Origin: Vreelandella neptunia
Lineage (GTDB): Bacteria > Pseudomonadota > Gammaproteobacteria > Pseudomonadales > Halomonadaceae
DNA: 64,000 nt
Reading direction: 5' to 3'
NCBI RefSeq assembly: GCF_022489065.1
Contig: NZ_JAKVTW010000001.1
Coordinates: 496,001-560,000 of the forward strand
Positions 9,001 to 16,223 of this stretch are shown piece by piece (positions within the stretch are counted from its first letter, which is position 1; every line of letters begins with the position of its first letter). The translations under genes were made by a program, and so were the position numbers. Below the pieces are notes generated by a model. That model did no database searches. It was not told where the DNA came from and saw only the letters and a program-made list of their open reading frames with translations.

Positions 9001-9688
9001 CGCCGAGCGCGACCACATTGCCCTGGCCATCGCCAAACAGCTGCACCTCGATATGGCGGGCGCGGGCGATATAGGCCTCCAAAAACACGCCGCCGTCACC
9101 AAAGTTGCGCTCGCCAAGGCCTTTGACCGAGTCGAAGGCACGCTCAAGCTCGGCGGAAGTTTGGCAAACCTGCATTCCAATACCGCCGCCACCGGCGGTG
9201 GATTTGAGCATCACCGGGTAGCCAATCTGCTCAGCGTTTTTGAGCGCTTCGCCAACGTTTTCAAGTAGCGCTGAACCTGGCACCAGCGGCACACCTGCTT
9301 GCTCGGCCAGGCTGCGGGCTTCGTGCTTTAAACCAAAACGTTTTATCTGCTCGGTGGTGGGTCCTAAGAACACCAGTCCTGCCGCGTCACAGGCGTCGAT
9401 AAAGCGGGTGTTTTCGGAAAGAAAGCCGTAGCCCGGGTGCACCGCTTGGGCGCCGCTCTGCTTGGCAATGGCAATTAACTTGTCGATATTAAGATAGGTG
9501 TCGCTGGCGCCGCCCTCACCGAGAGAGTAAGCCTCATCGGCCTGGTGGACGTAGGGGGCATCGCGATCCGCATCGGCGTAAACTACCACGCTGCCCACAC
9601 CGAGGGCTTTCAGCGTGCGTAAAATGCGTGCGGCAATGGCGCCGCGATTGGCAATCAGAACTTTGCTAAACGTTTTATTGATGGACAT
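6059..9688 (-). CDS. Biotin-dependent guanidine carboxylase (urea carboxylase family)
   Basis: This 1209-residue multidomain enzyme uses ATP, bicarbonate and biotin to carboxylate guanidine (or urea). Residues 1-450 are the biotin carboxylase and ATP-grasp domain (KVLIANRGAIAARIL, STAGGGGIGMQV, EVNTRLQVEHGVTE). The middle holds the paired KipA/KipI-like carboxyltransferase halves (TIQDFPGRQGHWDVGVPPSG). The C-terminus is the carrier domain with biotinyl Lys1168 in VESMKMEVE. The ATG at 9688 starts MSINKTFSKV, as expected; a TTG six codons upstream is less likely. It is annotated as urea carboxylase in most genomes. The guanidine-I riboswitch and the DUF1989 pair in the same operon argue for guanidine as substrate. 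Substrate choice in this family depends on active-site residues I could not place reliably. Confidence 0.92.
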   Translation of the reverse strand: MSINKTFSKVLIANRGAIAARILRTLKALGVGSVVVYADADRDAPYVHQADEAYSLGEGGASDTYLNIDKLIAIAKQSGAQAVHPGYGFLSENTRFIDACDAAGLVFLGPTTEQIKRFGLKHEARSLAEQAGVPLVPGSALLENVGEALKNAEQIGYPVMLKSTAGGGGIGMQVCQTSAELERAFDSVKGLGERNFGDGGVFLEAYIARARHIEVQLFGDGQGNVVALGERDCSTQRRHQKVLEECPAPNLPEHVRQALHETAVHLGRAVNYRSAGTVEFIYDTEREAFYFLEVNTRLQVEHGVTEMVYGIDIVEWMVRLGAGELPDLEELTKELVPSGHAVQARLYAEDPAHDFRPSAGLLTEVDFPQADGLRIDHAIEAGLEISPLFDPMLAKVIAHADSRDAAIEQLAATLDAASVYGITTNRSWLAHALRAERFQHADLDTHWLATLEWAPPVVEVIAPGTMTTIQDFPGRQGHWDVGVPPSGPFDDWSFRLGNRLLDNPSDAAGLEITLTGPTLRFHRATQIVLAGAELPATLDGEEVAFWQVVDIPAGATLTMDQAAAGARAYLLVRGGIACPRYLGSRSTFTLGQFGGHGGRALRSGDMLDLPVITPTPAAQLDKTLIPTFSNISSGKTWQVAVLYGPHGAPDFFTDEDIERFFDHEWEVHYNSSRTGVRLIGPRPEWARADGGEAGLHPSNIHDNAYAFGTIDFTGDMPVILGPDGPSLGGFVCPATVVRSERWKLGQLAAGDTIRFVPMSLATARALEERQLAQLASLTAAPVEAIQPECDTPIVRDVPAEQAGERIVYRRAGDDFLLIEFGAMELDIALRFRVHAWMLWLREHSLPGLRELTPGIRSLQIHYEPLELTLDELLTYLQHAEQALVDVESLEVESRVVNLPLSWDDPACHEAIDKYQRSVRPDAPWCPSNLDFIRRINALESEQQVRDIVFDARYLVMGLGDVYLGAPVATPLDPRQRLVTTKYNPARTWTAENSVGIGGAYLCVYGMEGPGGYQFVGRTLQMWNRYRTTAHFENPWLLRFFDQLRFHEVSHDELEQIRRDFPHGRYDLSIETARFRLADYQAENDKNSTAIETFRSKREAAFQAEMTAWRDNGQFTFEDQAPETTEVAALDDNEIGIESPVTGSLWKLLVEEGEQVTAGQPVAVVESMKMEVEITAHCDGRVIRLPLSEGSPIAPGQPIVVLSSEEEVTP

Positions 9689-9766
9689 GGCACTGCCTGC
9701 AAACAAAGGCGGGTCGTCCCGCAGAATAATAGGCCTTCCGGAGTCGTCTCCAGGGCTTTAGTGCTG

Positions 9767-9869
9767 TGGTCAAGTCAGGAGAGACGCGAAAACGCTGTGA
9801 ACCCATCCGTGGTCGCTCGGCTTTTTCATCCCTGAAAAAGACGTTTCGCTTACTCTCCTGACTTGATCA
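9767..9869. repeat. 103-bp palindromic element between the DUF1989 and carboxylase genes
   Basis: Arms at 9767-9783 and 9853-9869 (core TCAAGTCAGGAGAG and its complement) pair over 17 positions with one G-U. A second matching block (GCGAAA/TTTCGC) follows after a small bulge. A third hairpin, CTTTTTCA-TCCC-TGAAAAAG, sits at the centre (9821-9840). The gap from 9689 to 9884 holds no convincing gene. The structure resembles dispersed intergenic palindromes (REP or BIME-like) or an mRNA-stabilising element; it lacks a terminal T-run, so it is a poor terminator. Confidence 0.7.
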
Positions 9870-9884
9870 GCGCCTATTCTCATA

Positions 9885-10523
9885 TCAGCCCCAAACCAAT
9901 AGCTCGATGGGCGTTGGGTTGTAGCCGTTGCAGGGGTTGTTGAGCTGAGGGCAGTTGGAGACCAGTACGATCACATCCATCTCGGCGACCATCTCCACGT
10001 ATTTGCCCGGCGCTGAGATGCCGTCTTCAAAGGTCAGCCCGCCGTCGGCAGTGACCGGCACGTTCATAAAGAAGTTGATGTTGTGGGTGATATCGCGTTT
10101 GGTCAGGCCGAACTCTGGAAAATTGGCGATGGCCTGCATCCAGTTATCCCGGCAAGAGTGCATATGGCGCTTTTCCAGGTCGTAGCGCACGGTGTTGCTT
10201 TCGCTGGCGCAGGCGCCGCCCAGTGTGTCGTGACGGCCGCAGGTGTCGGCGCTGATCGTCAGCATGGCGCGGCCCTCACTAGACATCAGCGTGGTGCCTG
10301 CGGTGAGATAAACCGCGCCCTGTTCGCGTACCGTATCCATAGCGCTGTAGCGCTCGGCAGTATCGTTGGCGCTGAAGAAAAGTGTGTCAGCGGCTTGGTT
10401 GCCTTCTAGATCGAGAATGCGCAGGGTTTGGCCACGCTTCACGGTGCCAATGTAGTGATCGCCTGCGTTTACCGTCGTGCGGCTCAAGGCGTTTTCAGGG
10501 CGTAAAGTGCTTTCAATAATCAT
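9885..10523 (-). CDS. DUF1989 protein, UAAP2-type subunit of carboxyguanidine deiminase
   Basis: A 212-residue cytosolic protein of the 'urea amidolyase associated protein 2' type. Members of this pair have been shown to form a carboxyguanidine deiminase (CgdAB) that converts the carboxylase product to allophanate plus ammonia. Recognisable family segments are [30 protein letters not shown] and the metal-site region [17 protein letters not shown], then [15 protein letters not shown] and the C-terminal [16 protein letters not shown]. Cys and His in the last two blocks are likely zinc ligands. The ATG has GGGAG seven bases upstream and lies 12 bases after the stop of its paralogue. Which of the two names (CgdA or CgdB) applies is not certain, so no symbol is given. 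Confidence 0.9.
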   Translation of the reverse strand: MIIESTLRPENALSRTTVNAGDHYIGTVKRGQTLRILDLEGNQAADTLFFSANDTAERYSAMDTVREQGAVYLTAGTTLMSSEGRAMLTISADTCGRHDTLGGACASESNTVRYDLEKRHMHSCRDNWMQAIANFPEFGLTKRDITHNINFFMNVPVTADGGLTFEDGISAPGKYVEMVAEMDVIVLVSNCPQLNNPCNGYNPTPIELLVWG

Positions 10524-10535
10524 GTGGCGTCTCCC

Positions 10536-11273
10536 TTATAAGCCGAGGTGGTAGAGGCGATTGTTGGCAAAGCCACGGGCGTTTTCGGGCCGTGAGCGAT
10601 AGCAGGGGTCGTCTTCTGTCACCGGTTCGGCGGTGCCAAGGGCGATATCTACGCCGCGACGGGGATATTCAGTACTAGGGTCGAGGGGGTGGGGGCAGGT
10701 GTGCAGCAGCACGAGTGTGTCCATCTCAAAGCGCAGCGTGACGCTTTGGCCAGGCTGGCAGTGGTCGGGCACATAGCGCAGCTTGCCGTTGTCGTCGCTC
10801 TCAACGCGGGAGAAGAGGTTGAGATTAGCGGCCATATCCCGGCGGCCCAGGCCGTACTTAGCAAGCTCCACCAAAAAGGCGTCGAAGCCGGTGAGCGTCC
10901 AGTCGTTGTGGGCCTGCTGATAGCTGACCGGCTGCCAGCCTTTTTTCAGCAGATGATGGGGCATTAAATTGCCGCCAACGCTATCGTGCCAGCCCAGGTC
11001 ATCATGGGTTATAGAGGCAAATATACGGCCCATATCCGAGTAGAGGCAGTGGCCTTGGGTGAGCTTAAAGGTGTGCTGGCACTTCAGGGTATCCGGCAGG
11101 TTTAAGCGTTCCAGCAGGTTTTCCGGGTTGTAGCATAAAAGCCCCACGTTGCTGTCGGCTTCCTGTGCTGTCAGGGTCAAGGTGGTGCCGCGGCGCAGGC
11201 GCAGCGACCAGTGATGCCCGCCGGGTAAATAGGTGGTGTAAGCGGGTTGGCTATTCATAACAGCGTCTGTCAT
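10536..11273 (-). CDS. DUF1989 protein, UAAP1-type subunit of carboxyguanidine deiminase
   Basis: A 245-residue paralogue of the next gene and the partner in the putative heteromeric carboxyguanidine deiminase. It shares the layout RGTTLTLTAQEADSNVGLL, GRIFASITHDDLGWHDSVGG, GRRDMAANLNLFSRV and CPHPLDPSTEYPRRG. The Cys and His positions differ partly from the paralogue, consistent with one subunit being catalytic and the other structural. The ATG overlaps the ATPase stop by four bases and is preceded by AGGAGA, giving tight translational coupling between importer and enzyme. A second in-frame ATG lies five codons in. Without the riboswitch this gene would be named only as 'urea carboxylase-associated'. 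Confidence 0.9.
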   Translation of the reverse strand: MTDAVMNSQPAYTTYLPGGHHWSLRLRRGTTLTLTAQEADSNVGLLCYNPENLLERLNLPDTLKCQHTFKLTQGHCLYSDMGRIFASITHDDLGWHDSVGGNLMPHHLLKKGWQPVSYQQAHNDWTLTGFDAFLVELAKYGLGRRDMAANLNLFSRVESDDNGKLRYVPDHCQPGQSVTLRFEMDTLVLLHTCPHPLDPSTEYPRRGVDIALGTAEPVTEDDPCYRSRPENARGFANNRLYHLGL

Positions 11274-12064
11274 AGCAGCGTCTCCTGGGTGTGAGTTTGC
11301 AGGCCGCCCTGGTGAAGCGCTTCTTTTAGTTCGTTCGAAGGACGATCGCGTGAAATAGGTAGGTCGTAAGTAATCGTGGCGCCATAGGCTTCCGGTGCCT
11401 GGGGGTCGTGGCGGGTTTTATCGAATACCCATAGCCGCGTGCCCAGCTCAAAGGCCTCTTTAAGATCGTGGGTGATCATAAAGATCGTCAGCTGCTGCTC
11501 CTGCCACAGACGATTAATCAGCACATGCATGTCCTGGCGAATGCCTGGGTCTAGCGCGCCGAAAGGCTCATCGAGCAGTAAAATACGCGGCCGCATCATT
11601 AATGCCTGGGCAATGGCCAGGCGCTGCTGCATGCCACCAGAAAGCTCATGGGGATATTTTTTGAGCGCGTGGCTCAGGCCCACTTCGTCGATGCGGGCAA
11701 GAGCCTTCTCGATAGCTTGGCGCTTGGCAGCACCGAAGCTTTTGCCCAGCAGCTTGGAACTGTGCAATTCATCGGCGATGATGACGTTGCCCAGCACGGT
11801 TAAGTGTGGGAAGACCGAGTACTTCTGGAACACCACGCCACGGTCGGGGCCGGGTTCATTAGGAATGGGTTTGTCATCCAGCGTTAGACTGCCTCGCGAG
11901 GTGGCTTCGGTACCCAGTAGCATTTTGAGAAAGGTGGTTTTGCCGCAGCCCGAGGCACCCACTAAGGTGACAAATTCGCCGGGCTCAACGCTGAAATTAA
12001 GGTTTTCGAGCACCACATGATTGCCGTAGTGCTTTTCTAGCCGCTTGGCCGCTAGCAGGCTCAT
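11270..12064 (-). CDS. ABC transporter ATP-binding protein, NitT/TauT-like (guanidine importer)
   Basis: A 264-residue nucleotide-binding subunit. Walker A is GASGCGKTTFLKM near residue 37, the Q-loop VVFQKYSVFPHLTV, the signature LSGGMQQRLAIAQAL, and Walker B RILLLDEPFGALD, followed by the H-loop ITHDLKEAF. It belongs to the nitrate/sulfonate/taurine subfamily, whose members in riboswitch-controlled operons are thought to import guanidine. The ATG is overlapped by the permease stop and carries a near-perfect AAGGAGATA site. Confidence 0.93.
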   Translation of the reverse strand: MSLLAAKRLEKHYGNHVVLENLNFSVEPGEFVTLVGASGCGKTTFLKMLLGTEATSRGSLTLDDKPIPNEPGPDRGVVFQKYSVFPHLTVLGNVIIADELHSSKLLGKSFGAAKRQAIEKALARIDEVGLSHALKKYPHELSGGMQQRLAIAQALMMRPRILLLDEPFGALDPGIRQDMHVLINRLWQEQQLTIFMITHDLKEAFELGTRLWVFDKTRHDPQAPEAYGATITYDLPISRDRPSNELKEALHQGGLQTHTQETLL

Positions 12065-12888
12065 GAGTTATCTCCTTCGCCTGAGTGGTACCAAGGGAAT
12101 GCCAGCCGCGATATCCAGGCCAACAGCTGGTCAAGTAGAAACGCTAGCAGGGTGATCCAGGCCACATAGGGCAGTATCACGTCCATAGAGAGGTAGCGGC
12201 GTACCAGAAAAATGCGATAGCCAAGGCCTTCCTGGGCGGCAATCGCTTCAGCGGCGATCAAAAAAAGCCAAGCGGTGCCCAAGGCCAAGCGGGTGGCATT
12301 TAGTAATCGAGGAGTAAGCTGGGGTAGCAGTACCCTGAGCAGTACCTGCCAGGAGCTGGCGCCTAGGGTTTGCGCTTTGATCAGTTGTTCGTCGGGGAGT
12401 CGCAGAGCATGGCCTTGGAGGTCGCGAATCAGAAAGGGCGTTACTCCAATCACAATCAGCGCAATTTTGGCGGCCTCGCCCGTACCAAAAGCAATAAACA
12501 GAATCGGCAGTATCGCCATGGGCGGAATCAGCGAGGCGACCGTAACTAGCGGCGAGAGCTTGGCGCGGATAAGCGGAATGCCACCATTTAAAATGCCCAC
12601 GACCAAGCCGATGAGCGCACTAATACCTACCCCAATCACAATGCGTTCCAAACTTGCAAAGGTGTCGGTCCACAGCACAATCTGCCCGGTGCGCACGTTC
12701 TCGGCGGTGGCCAAGTGGTAAAACGAACTGGCCATGGTAGAGGGTGTGGGCAGCAGACGATCATTAGGGTTTTCCGCCAAGCGTGCATTGGATAGGCTCA
12801 TATAGAGCATCGCCAGTAGCAAAAAAGGCAGTAAACCCAACAGCCAGCGGCCGCCCCGAGAGGGCGCTAAGTTAATAAATCGCTTCAT
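12061..12888 (-). CDS. ABC transporter permease, NitT/TauT-like (guanidine importer)
   Basis: An inner-membrane permease of about 275 residues with six predicted helices and the EAA-type loop (DEQLIKAQTLGASSWQVLLRVLLPQLTPRLL) that docks on the ATPase. The first helix is LLGLLPFLLLAMLYMSL; a periplasmic stretch LLPTPSTMASSFYHL follows, as in SsuC/TauC relatives. I prefer the ATG at 12888 (MKRFINLAP); a GTG four codons upstream (12900) is equally possible because neither has a clear Shine-Dalgarno site. Coupling to the binding-protein gene may be through the hairpin in the 75-base spacer. Confidence 0.9.
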   Translation of the reverse strand: MKRFINLAPSRGGRWLLGLLPFLLLAMLYMSLSNARLAENPNDRLLPTPSTMASSFYHLATAENVRTGQIVLWTDTFASLERIVIGVGISALIGLVVGILNGGIPLIRAKLSPLVTVASLIPPMAILPILFIAFGTGEAAKIALIVIGVTPFLIRDLQGHALRLPDEQLIKAQTLGASSWQVLLRVLLPQLTPRLLNATRLALGTAWLFLIAAEAIAAQEGLGYRIFLVRRYLSMDVILPYVAWITLLAFLLDQLLAWISRLAFPWYHSGEGDNS

Positions 12889-12916
12889 GGCGGTGTCCAC
12901 GGAGGATGAGAGCAGA

Positions 12917-12938
12917 GGGAGCGGCAGGCGCCACTCCC
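12917..12938 (-). other. Intercistronic hairpin between binding-protein and permease genes
   Basis: On the transcribed strand GGGAG-T-GGC-GCCT-GCC-G-CTCCC folds into a short GC-rich stem just after the binding-protein stop. No T-run follows. Such hairpins commonly protect the upstream message, so that the binding protein outnumbers the membrane components; that role is inferred here. Confidence 0.45.
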
Positions 12939-12963
12939 ATCGCGCTAATGTAGTAGGAACCCG

Positions 12964-14055
12964 TTACTGAGCGTCTAGGTAAGCCTGGGTAAAGCTTGGG
13001 TCGAAGCGCAGCTGTACATTGCTCTCATCGCCAAATACGCCGCTGGGGGTTTCAATGCCCACCACTTCTGCATTGGGTGCCATATCGCCGAGCAGTCCGT
13101 GTTCAAAGCTGAACTCGGCAACCCGCTCCATTGTTTCGAGCAGCTCGGGGCTTTCCATTAGCTCGATGGCTTCCGCTGGGTCGGTATAGAGGTAAGTGGC
13201 CTCTAGCTGCGCGCGGTATCCTTCAAGGTCGGTGCCTGCGGCATCCGCCATAATGGTGAGGGCGTTCTCGTCGTCTGCTTCTATCAACCCCATCACTTCG
13301 TACCAAGCGCCCACTAAGGCATGGCCTAGGTCGGGGTTGTCCTCCAGGGTTTGGGTATTAACGACCATCATGTCGAGGATTTCGCCGGGGATTTCCGCGG
13401 AGGTGTACACCACGTTGCTGTCGGGCATTTCTGCTATAGCGCTTAACTGAGGGTTCCAGGCGGCCACGGCTTCGGTGGTATCGCTAGAGAATAGGCCGAC
13501 AATATCCGCATCGGAGGTGTTCACCGTTTCGATATCGCGCTCGGTCAAGCCGACACTTTCAAGGGCACGGGCCAGGAAGTAGTGGGAGACGCTAAACTGG
13601 ACGAGATTGACCTGTCGACCAGCAATGTCAGCGAGATCATCACTGCCTTTGAGTACGATGCCGTCATTGCCGTCTGAGTAGTCATTGATAATCAGCGCGG
13701 TGGAGTCGACTCCGCTGGCGGAGGGAATCGTCAGCGCATCCATATTGGTCATGGCGCAGCCGTCAACATTGCCTGAGGTAAACTGGTTGATCGACTCGAC
13801 GTAGTCGTTTACCTGCACTACATCGATGCTGATGCCGTATTCTTCGGCCCATTTGTCGACCACGCCTTCAACGTCGGCGTAGGCCCAGGGCATCCAACCG
13901 GCATAAATCGACCAGCAGACGCTAAACTCGTCCCGCTCTTGGGCCTGGGCAGGCTCAGCGGCGACAAGGGTGGTTGCCAGAAGTGTGTTAGAGAGCGTGG
14001 CGGAAAGTGCAGCAAGGGTAAAGCGTTTTGGGGAAGTACGGTTGCAACGGGTCAT
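12964..14055 (-). CDS. Periplasmic substrate-binding protein of the guanidine ABC importer
   Basis: A 363-residue binding protein of the NitT/TauT type and first gene of the riboswitch operon. It has a long signal peptide (LAALSATLSNTLLATTLVAAEPAQAQ). The mature part begins with FSVCWSIYAGWMPWAYADV, whose aromatic residues line the site in related amine-binding proteins. GNVDGCAMTNMDAL and YSDGNDGIVLKGSDDLADI follow. Many Asp and Glu residues fit both a cationic ligand and a halophile's secreted proteome. The ATG at 14055 has GGAGG six bases upstream; an in-frame TTG four codons earlier overlaps that site and is rejected. It may bind guanidinium or an N-substituted guanidine. Confidence 0.9.
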   Translation of the reverse strand: MTRCNRTSPKRFTLAALSATLSNTLLATTLVAAEPAQAQERDEFSVCWSIYAGWMPWAYADVEGVVDKWAEEYGISIDVVQVNDYVESINQFTSGNVDGCAMTNMDALTIPSASGVDSTALIINDYSDGNDGIVLKGSDDLADIAGRQVNLVQFSVSHYFLARALESVGLTERDIETVNTSDADIVGLFSSDTTEAVAAWNPQLSAIAEMPDSNVVYTSAEIPGEILDMMVVNTQTLEDNPDLGHALVGAWYEVMGLIEADDENALTIMADAAGTDLEGYRAQLEATYLYTDPAEAIELMESPELLETMERVAEFSFEHGLLGDMAPNAEVVGIETPSGVFGDESNVQLRFDPSFTQAYLDAQ

Positions 14056-14077
14056 GGCAGCCTCCAACGGCTAAGAG

Positions 14078-14120
14078 AAAACTCGGGGGCATCGGCGCAT
14101 CACTGCACCTTATCCTCCCG
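14078..14120 (-). terminator. Putative expression platform of the guanidine riboswitch
   Basis: Downstream of the aptamer the RNA can form GGTGCA-GTGA-TGCGCC (14094-14109) nested in a CGGG/CCCG basal stem (14117-14120 with 14084-14087), followed by AGTTTTCTC. The CGGG strand belongs to the conserved aptamer 3' segment, so ligand binding and this terminator-like fold would exclude each other. The basal stem is short and the T-run interrupted, so the assignment is tentative. Confidence 0.4.
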
Positions 14121-14230
14121 GGCTTTTGTCCCGCCGTGTAACCTAACGCCGAAGCGTTAGGTCGATTGCTCTCGGACCAGCCACAGCCATCAGGGGTTAT
14201 ACATTGATGGTGTCGGAACCCTAGCGATCT
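14111..14230 (-). promoter_or_regulatory. Guanidine-I (ykkC-type) riboswitch aptamer
   Basis: Read on the minus strand, the leader of the binding-protein gene contains the conserved guanidine-I blocks in order. These are CTAGGGTTCCG (14214-14224), GGCTGGTCCGAGAGC (around 14168-14182), a hairpin CTAACGC-TTCG-GCGTTAG (14143-14160), then ACACGGCGGGACAAAAGC and the closing CCCGGGAG (to 14115). These match the ykkC-I consensus closely in sequence, order and spacing. The class binds guanidinium and normally turns expression on. It lies about 55 bases before the first gene of the transporter-deiminase-carboxylase operon, a known target context of the class. Confidence 0.95.
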
Positions 14231-14249
14231 ATTGGAAACTAAATTGTCT

Positions 14250-14265
14250 GGCAGCGTTAGCTGCC
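14250..14265. repeat. Short perfect hairpin upstream of the riboswitch aptamer
   Basis: GGCAGCGTTAGCTGCC pairs six bases on each side of a four-base loop, 20 bases upstream of the aptamer on the transcript side. It may be a 5' leader stem of the mRNA or an operator for a dimeric regulator. Confidence 0.4.
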
Positions 14266-14294
14266 GATACCCCGTTTGTTACGCTTAGACACAG

Positions 14295-14310
14295 AGCAAA
14301 ATTGTGGCCG
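14295..14310 (-). promoter_or_regulatory. Candidate sigma-54 promoter of the guanidine operon
   Basis: On the minus strand CGGCCACAATTTTGCT places GG and GC twelve bases apart, the -24/-12 arrangement, with TTGC intact at -12 and a few mismatches in the -24 element. It lies about 65 bases upstream of the aptamer. A partial NtrC-like site (GCACCATTACAACGC, 14389-14403 on the minus strand) is about 80 bases farther upstream, a usual enhancer position. The rest of the 391-base gap (14056-14446) holds no gene. Confidence 0.4.
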
Positions 14311-14446
14311 ATTCAGTCTAATTCTTTTCGTTTCAGAGCATTACAGGGCGAGCACCGCCATAGCGACTAAGGCACTGGGCCGCTGAGTGCGTTGTAATGG
14401 TGCGTCAAAGCTGAGTTGTGCACTGATTTGAATCGCCTGATAAGCG

Positions 14447-15505
14447 TTACAGCGGCGTTTTACTTCCTTTGCCGGGGATTTCCCGCACCAGGCGTGGCAT
14501 TAAGAACCCTGGCAAATAGTCGCGAAGCTTGGCAACGAGCGCGCGGGCTTCTTCATCCGGCACATCAAAGTGCGCAGCGCCCTGCACGGGATCCATTACG
14601 TGTAAGTAGTAGGGCAGAATACCCGCTTCAAATAGCCGTTCAGAAAGGGCGGCCAGGGTCGCAGTGCTGTCGTTCACATCGCGCAGCAGTACGCTCTGAT
14701 TGAGCAACGTCGCCCCTGCTTGCTTCAAATTCGTGCAGGCGTCGACCACCGCTTGATCAATCTCATTGGCGTGGTTGATATGCAGTACCACGACTTTTTG
14801 TAAGCGGGTCGACGCTAGCCAGCCTAGAAGGGCGTCATCCACCCGGTCAGGAATGACCACCGGTAGCCGTGTGTGAATGCGGAGCCGTTTTAGATGCGGG
14901 ATACTTTCCAACTGCTCCACCAGCCATGCCAATTGACGGTCGCTGGCGGCCAGCGGGTCACCGCCAGAAAGAATCGCCTCGTGAATCGTGGTGTCGTTGC
15001 GTAAATAGTCGAGGGCTTCCTGCCACTGCGCTCTGGAGGGAGAATTGTCGCTATAGGGAAAGTGGCGCCTAAAGCAGTAGCGGCAGTTAATGGCACAGTT
15101 AGGACTGGCGATCAGCAGCACCCGGCCAGCATATTTATGAATAAGCCCTTTTGCGGGCCGGTGGTCGGCCTCTTCCAGGGGGTCGACGACGTAACCAGCA
15201 GGCGTGAGCGCTTCCTCGCCTAGCGGTATTACTTGGCGCAGCAGCGGGTCGTTTATGTCGGCATAGGCTATCCTTTTGAGATACGCTTCAGGCACGCATA
15301 CTTCAAACAGTTCGTGGCCTACTTGGGCGCCCGCCAACCAGTCGCGGTTTAGCCGCAGCCGTTCGCACAGTGTTTGCGGGTCTCGAATGGCATGGGAAAG
15401 TTGCTGCTGCCAAGTGGAGCGCCCTATTGAGTGGCGATGGCTTTGCGCTTCAGACGCGGCAATAATGATGTTCTCCTGCAAAAAAGCCCTCCTTCGGGTT
15501 ATCAT
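14447..15505 (-). CDS. epmB: EF-P beta-lysylation protein, radical SAM lysine 2,3-aminomutase
   Basis: About 350 residues. It isomerises (S)-alpha-lysine to (R)-beta-lysine for the modification of elongation factor P. The radical SAM cluster ligands are Cys137, Cys141 and Cys144 in CAINCRYCF, followed by EAILSGGDPLAASD (SAM-binding region) and VVVLHINHANEID. It is divergent from efp, its target, across a 126-base promoter gap, and epmA lies beyond efp, so the whole modification pathway is here. The start is ambiguous: the ATG at 15505 has no ribosome site, whereas a TTG at 15481 (beginning LQENIII) lies seven bases after AAGGAGG. The shorter form may be the true protein. Confidence 0.93.
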   Translation of the reverse strand: MITRRRAFLQENIIIAASEAQSHRHSIGRSTWQQQLSHAIRDPQTLCERLRLNRDWLAGAQVGHELFEVCVPEAYLKRIAYADINDPLLRQVIPLGEEALTPAGYVVDPLEEADHRPAKGLIHKYAGRVLLIASPNCAINCRYCFRRHFPYSDNSPSRAQWQEALDYLRNDTTIHEAILSGGDPLAASDRQLAWLVEQLESIPHLKRLRIHTRLPVVIPDRVDDALLGWLASTRLQKVVVLHINHANEIDQAVVDACTNLKQAGATLLNQSVLLRDVNDSTATLAALSERLFEAGILPYYLHVMDPVQGAAHFDVPDEEARALVAKLRDYLPGFLMPRLVREIPGKGSKTPL

Positions 15506-15631
15506 GCGCGCACTTATTTAACGACGCCATTTACAACGCTACTGGCATTTAAGCATGCTGACGGCGGCAACGTATGGCTTCGCGCACCACCTGTTGAAAC
15601 AAATAACTGAAATGGATGATTGAGAGACATT

Positions 15632-16198
15632 ATGGCGAACTATTCTACCAACGAATTCAAGGCCGGTCTGAAAGTAATGCTCGATGGCGACCCTTGTTCG
15701 ATCGTTGAGAACGAGCTGGTCAAGCCCGGTAAGGGCCAGGCGTTTAACCGCGTTAAGCTGCGGAACCTGATGACTGGCCGCGTGGGTGAGAAGACTTTCA
15801 AATCCGGTGACTCGCTGGAAGGCGCTGATGTCATGGATTTAGAGATGGAGTATCTCTATACCGACGGTGACATGTGGCACTTTATGAAGACCGATGGCTC
15901 CTTCGAGCAGTACGCGGTGGAAAAGAAAGCCTTGGGGGATACTGATAAATGGCTCAAGGAGCAGGTCCCCTATATTATTACGCTGTGGAACGATAAGGCG
16001 ATCTCTGTTACGCCGCCGAATTTCATCGAGTTGGAAGTTGTTGAGACGGACCCTGGCTTGAAAGGCGATACTGCCCAAGGTGGCTCTAAGCCTGCGACGC
16101 TATCGTCCGGTGCTGTTGTTCGTGTACCGCTGTTTATCAATCAGGGCGAAGTGCTGAAAATTGATACGCGCAGTGGCGACTACGTCTCCCGCGCTTAA
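15632..16198 (+). CDS. efp: Translation elongation factor P
   Basis: A 188-residue three-domain tRNA-shaped factor that rescues ribosomes stalled at polyproline stretches. It has the KOW-like N domain ([15 protein letters not shown]) and the modification loop [16 protein letters not shown], in which Lys34 is the residue that EpmA beta-lysylates. Two OB domains follow and the protein ends GDYVSRA. The ATG at 15632 gives the family N-terminus MANYSTNEF; a TTG four codons upstream is ignored. A strong terminator follows, separating it from epmA. Confidence 0.98.
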   Translation: MANYSTNEFKAGLKVMLDGDPCSIVENELVKPGKGQAFNRVKLRNLMTGRVGEKTFKSGDSLEGADVMDLEMEYLYTDGDMWHFMKTDGSFEQYAVEKKALGDTDKWLKEQVPYIITLWNDKAISVTPPNFIELEVVETDPGLKGDTAQGGSKPATLSSGAVVRVPLFINQGEVLKIDTRSGDYVSRA

Positions 16199-16223
16199 TC
16201 GCTTTTTCGCTATGGCAGTGACG

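Noticed and set aside
8669-9268. 199-codon plus-strand frame inside the carboxylase gene
   Set aside because: It is antisense to the conserved biotin carboxylase domain, has no ribosome site and no recognisable protein pattern; long antisense frames are expected at this GC content.
9707-9884. A second guanidine riboswitch (class II or III) in the internal operon gap
   Set aside because: The hairpins lack the ACGR loops of class II, and I saw no class III pseudoknot pattern; the segment is better explained as a palindromic repeat.
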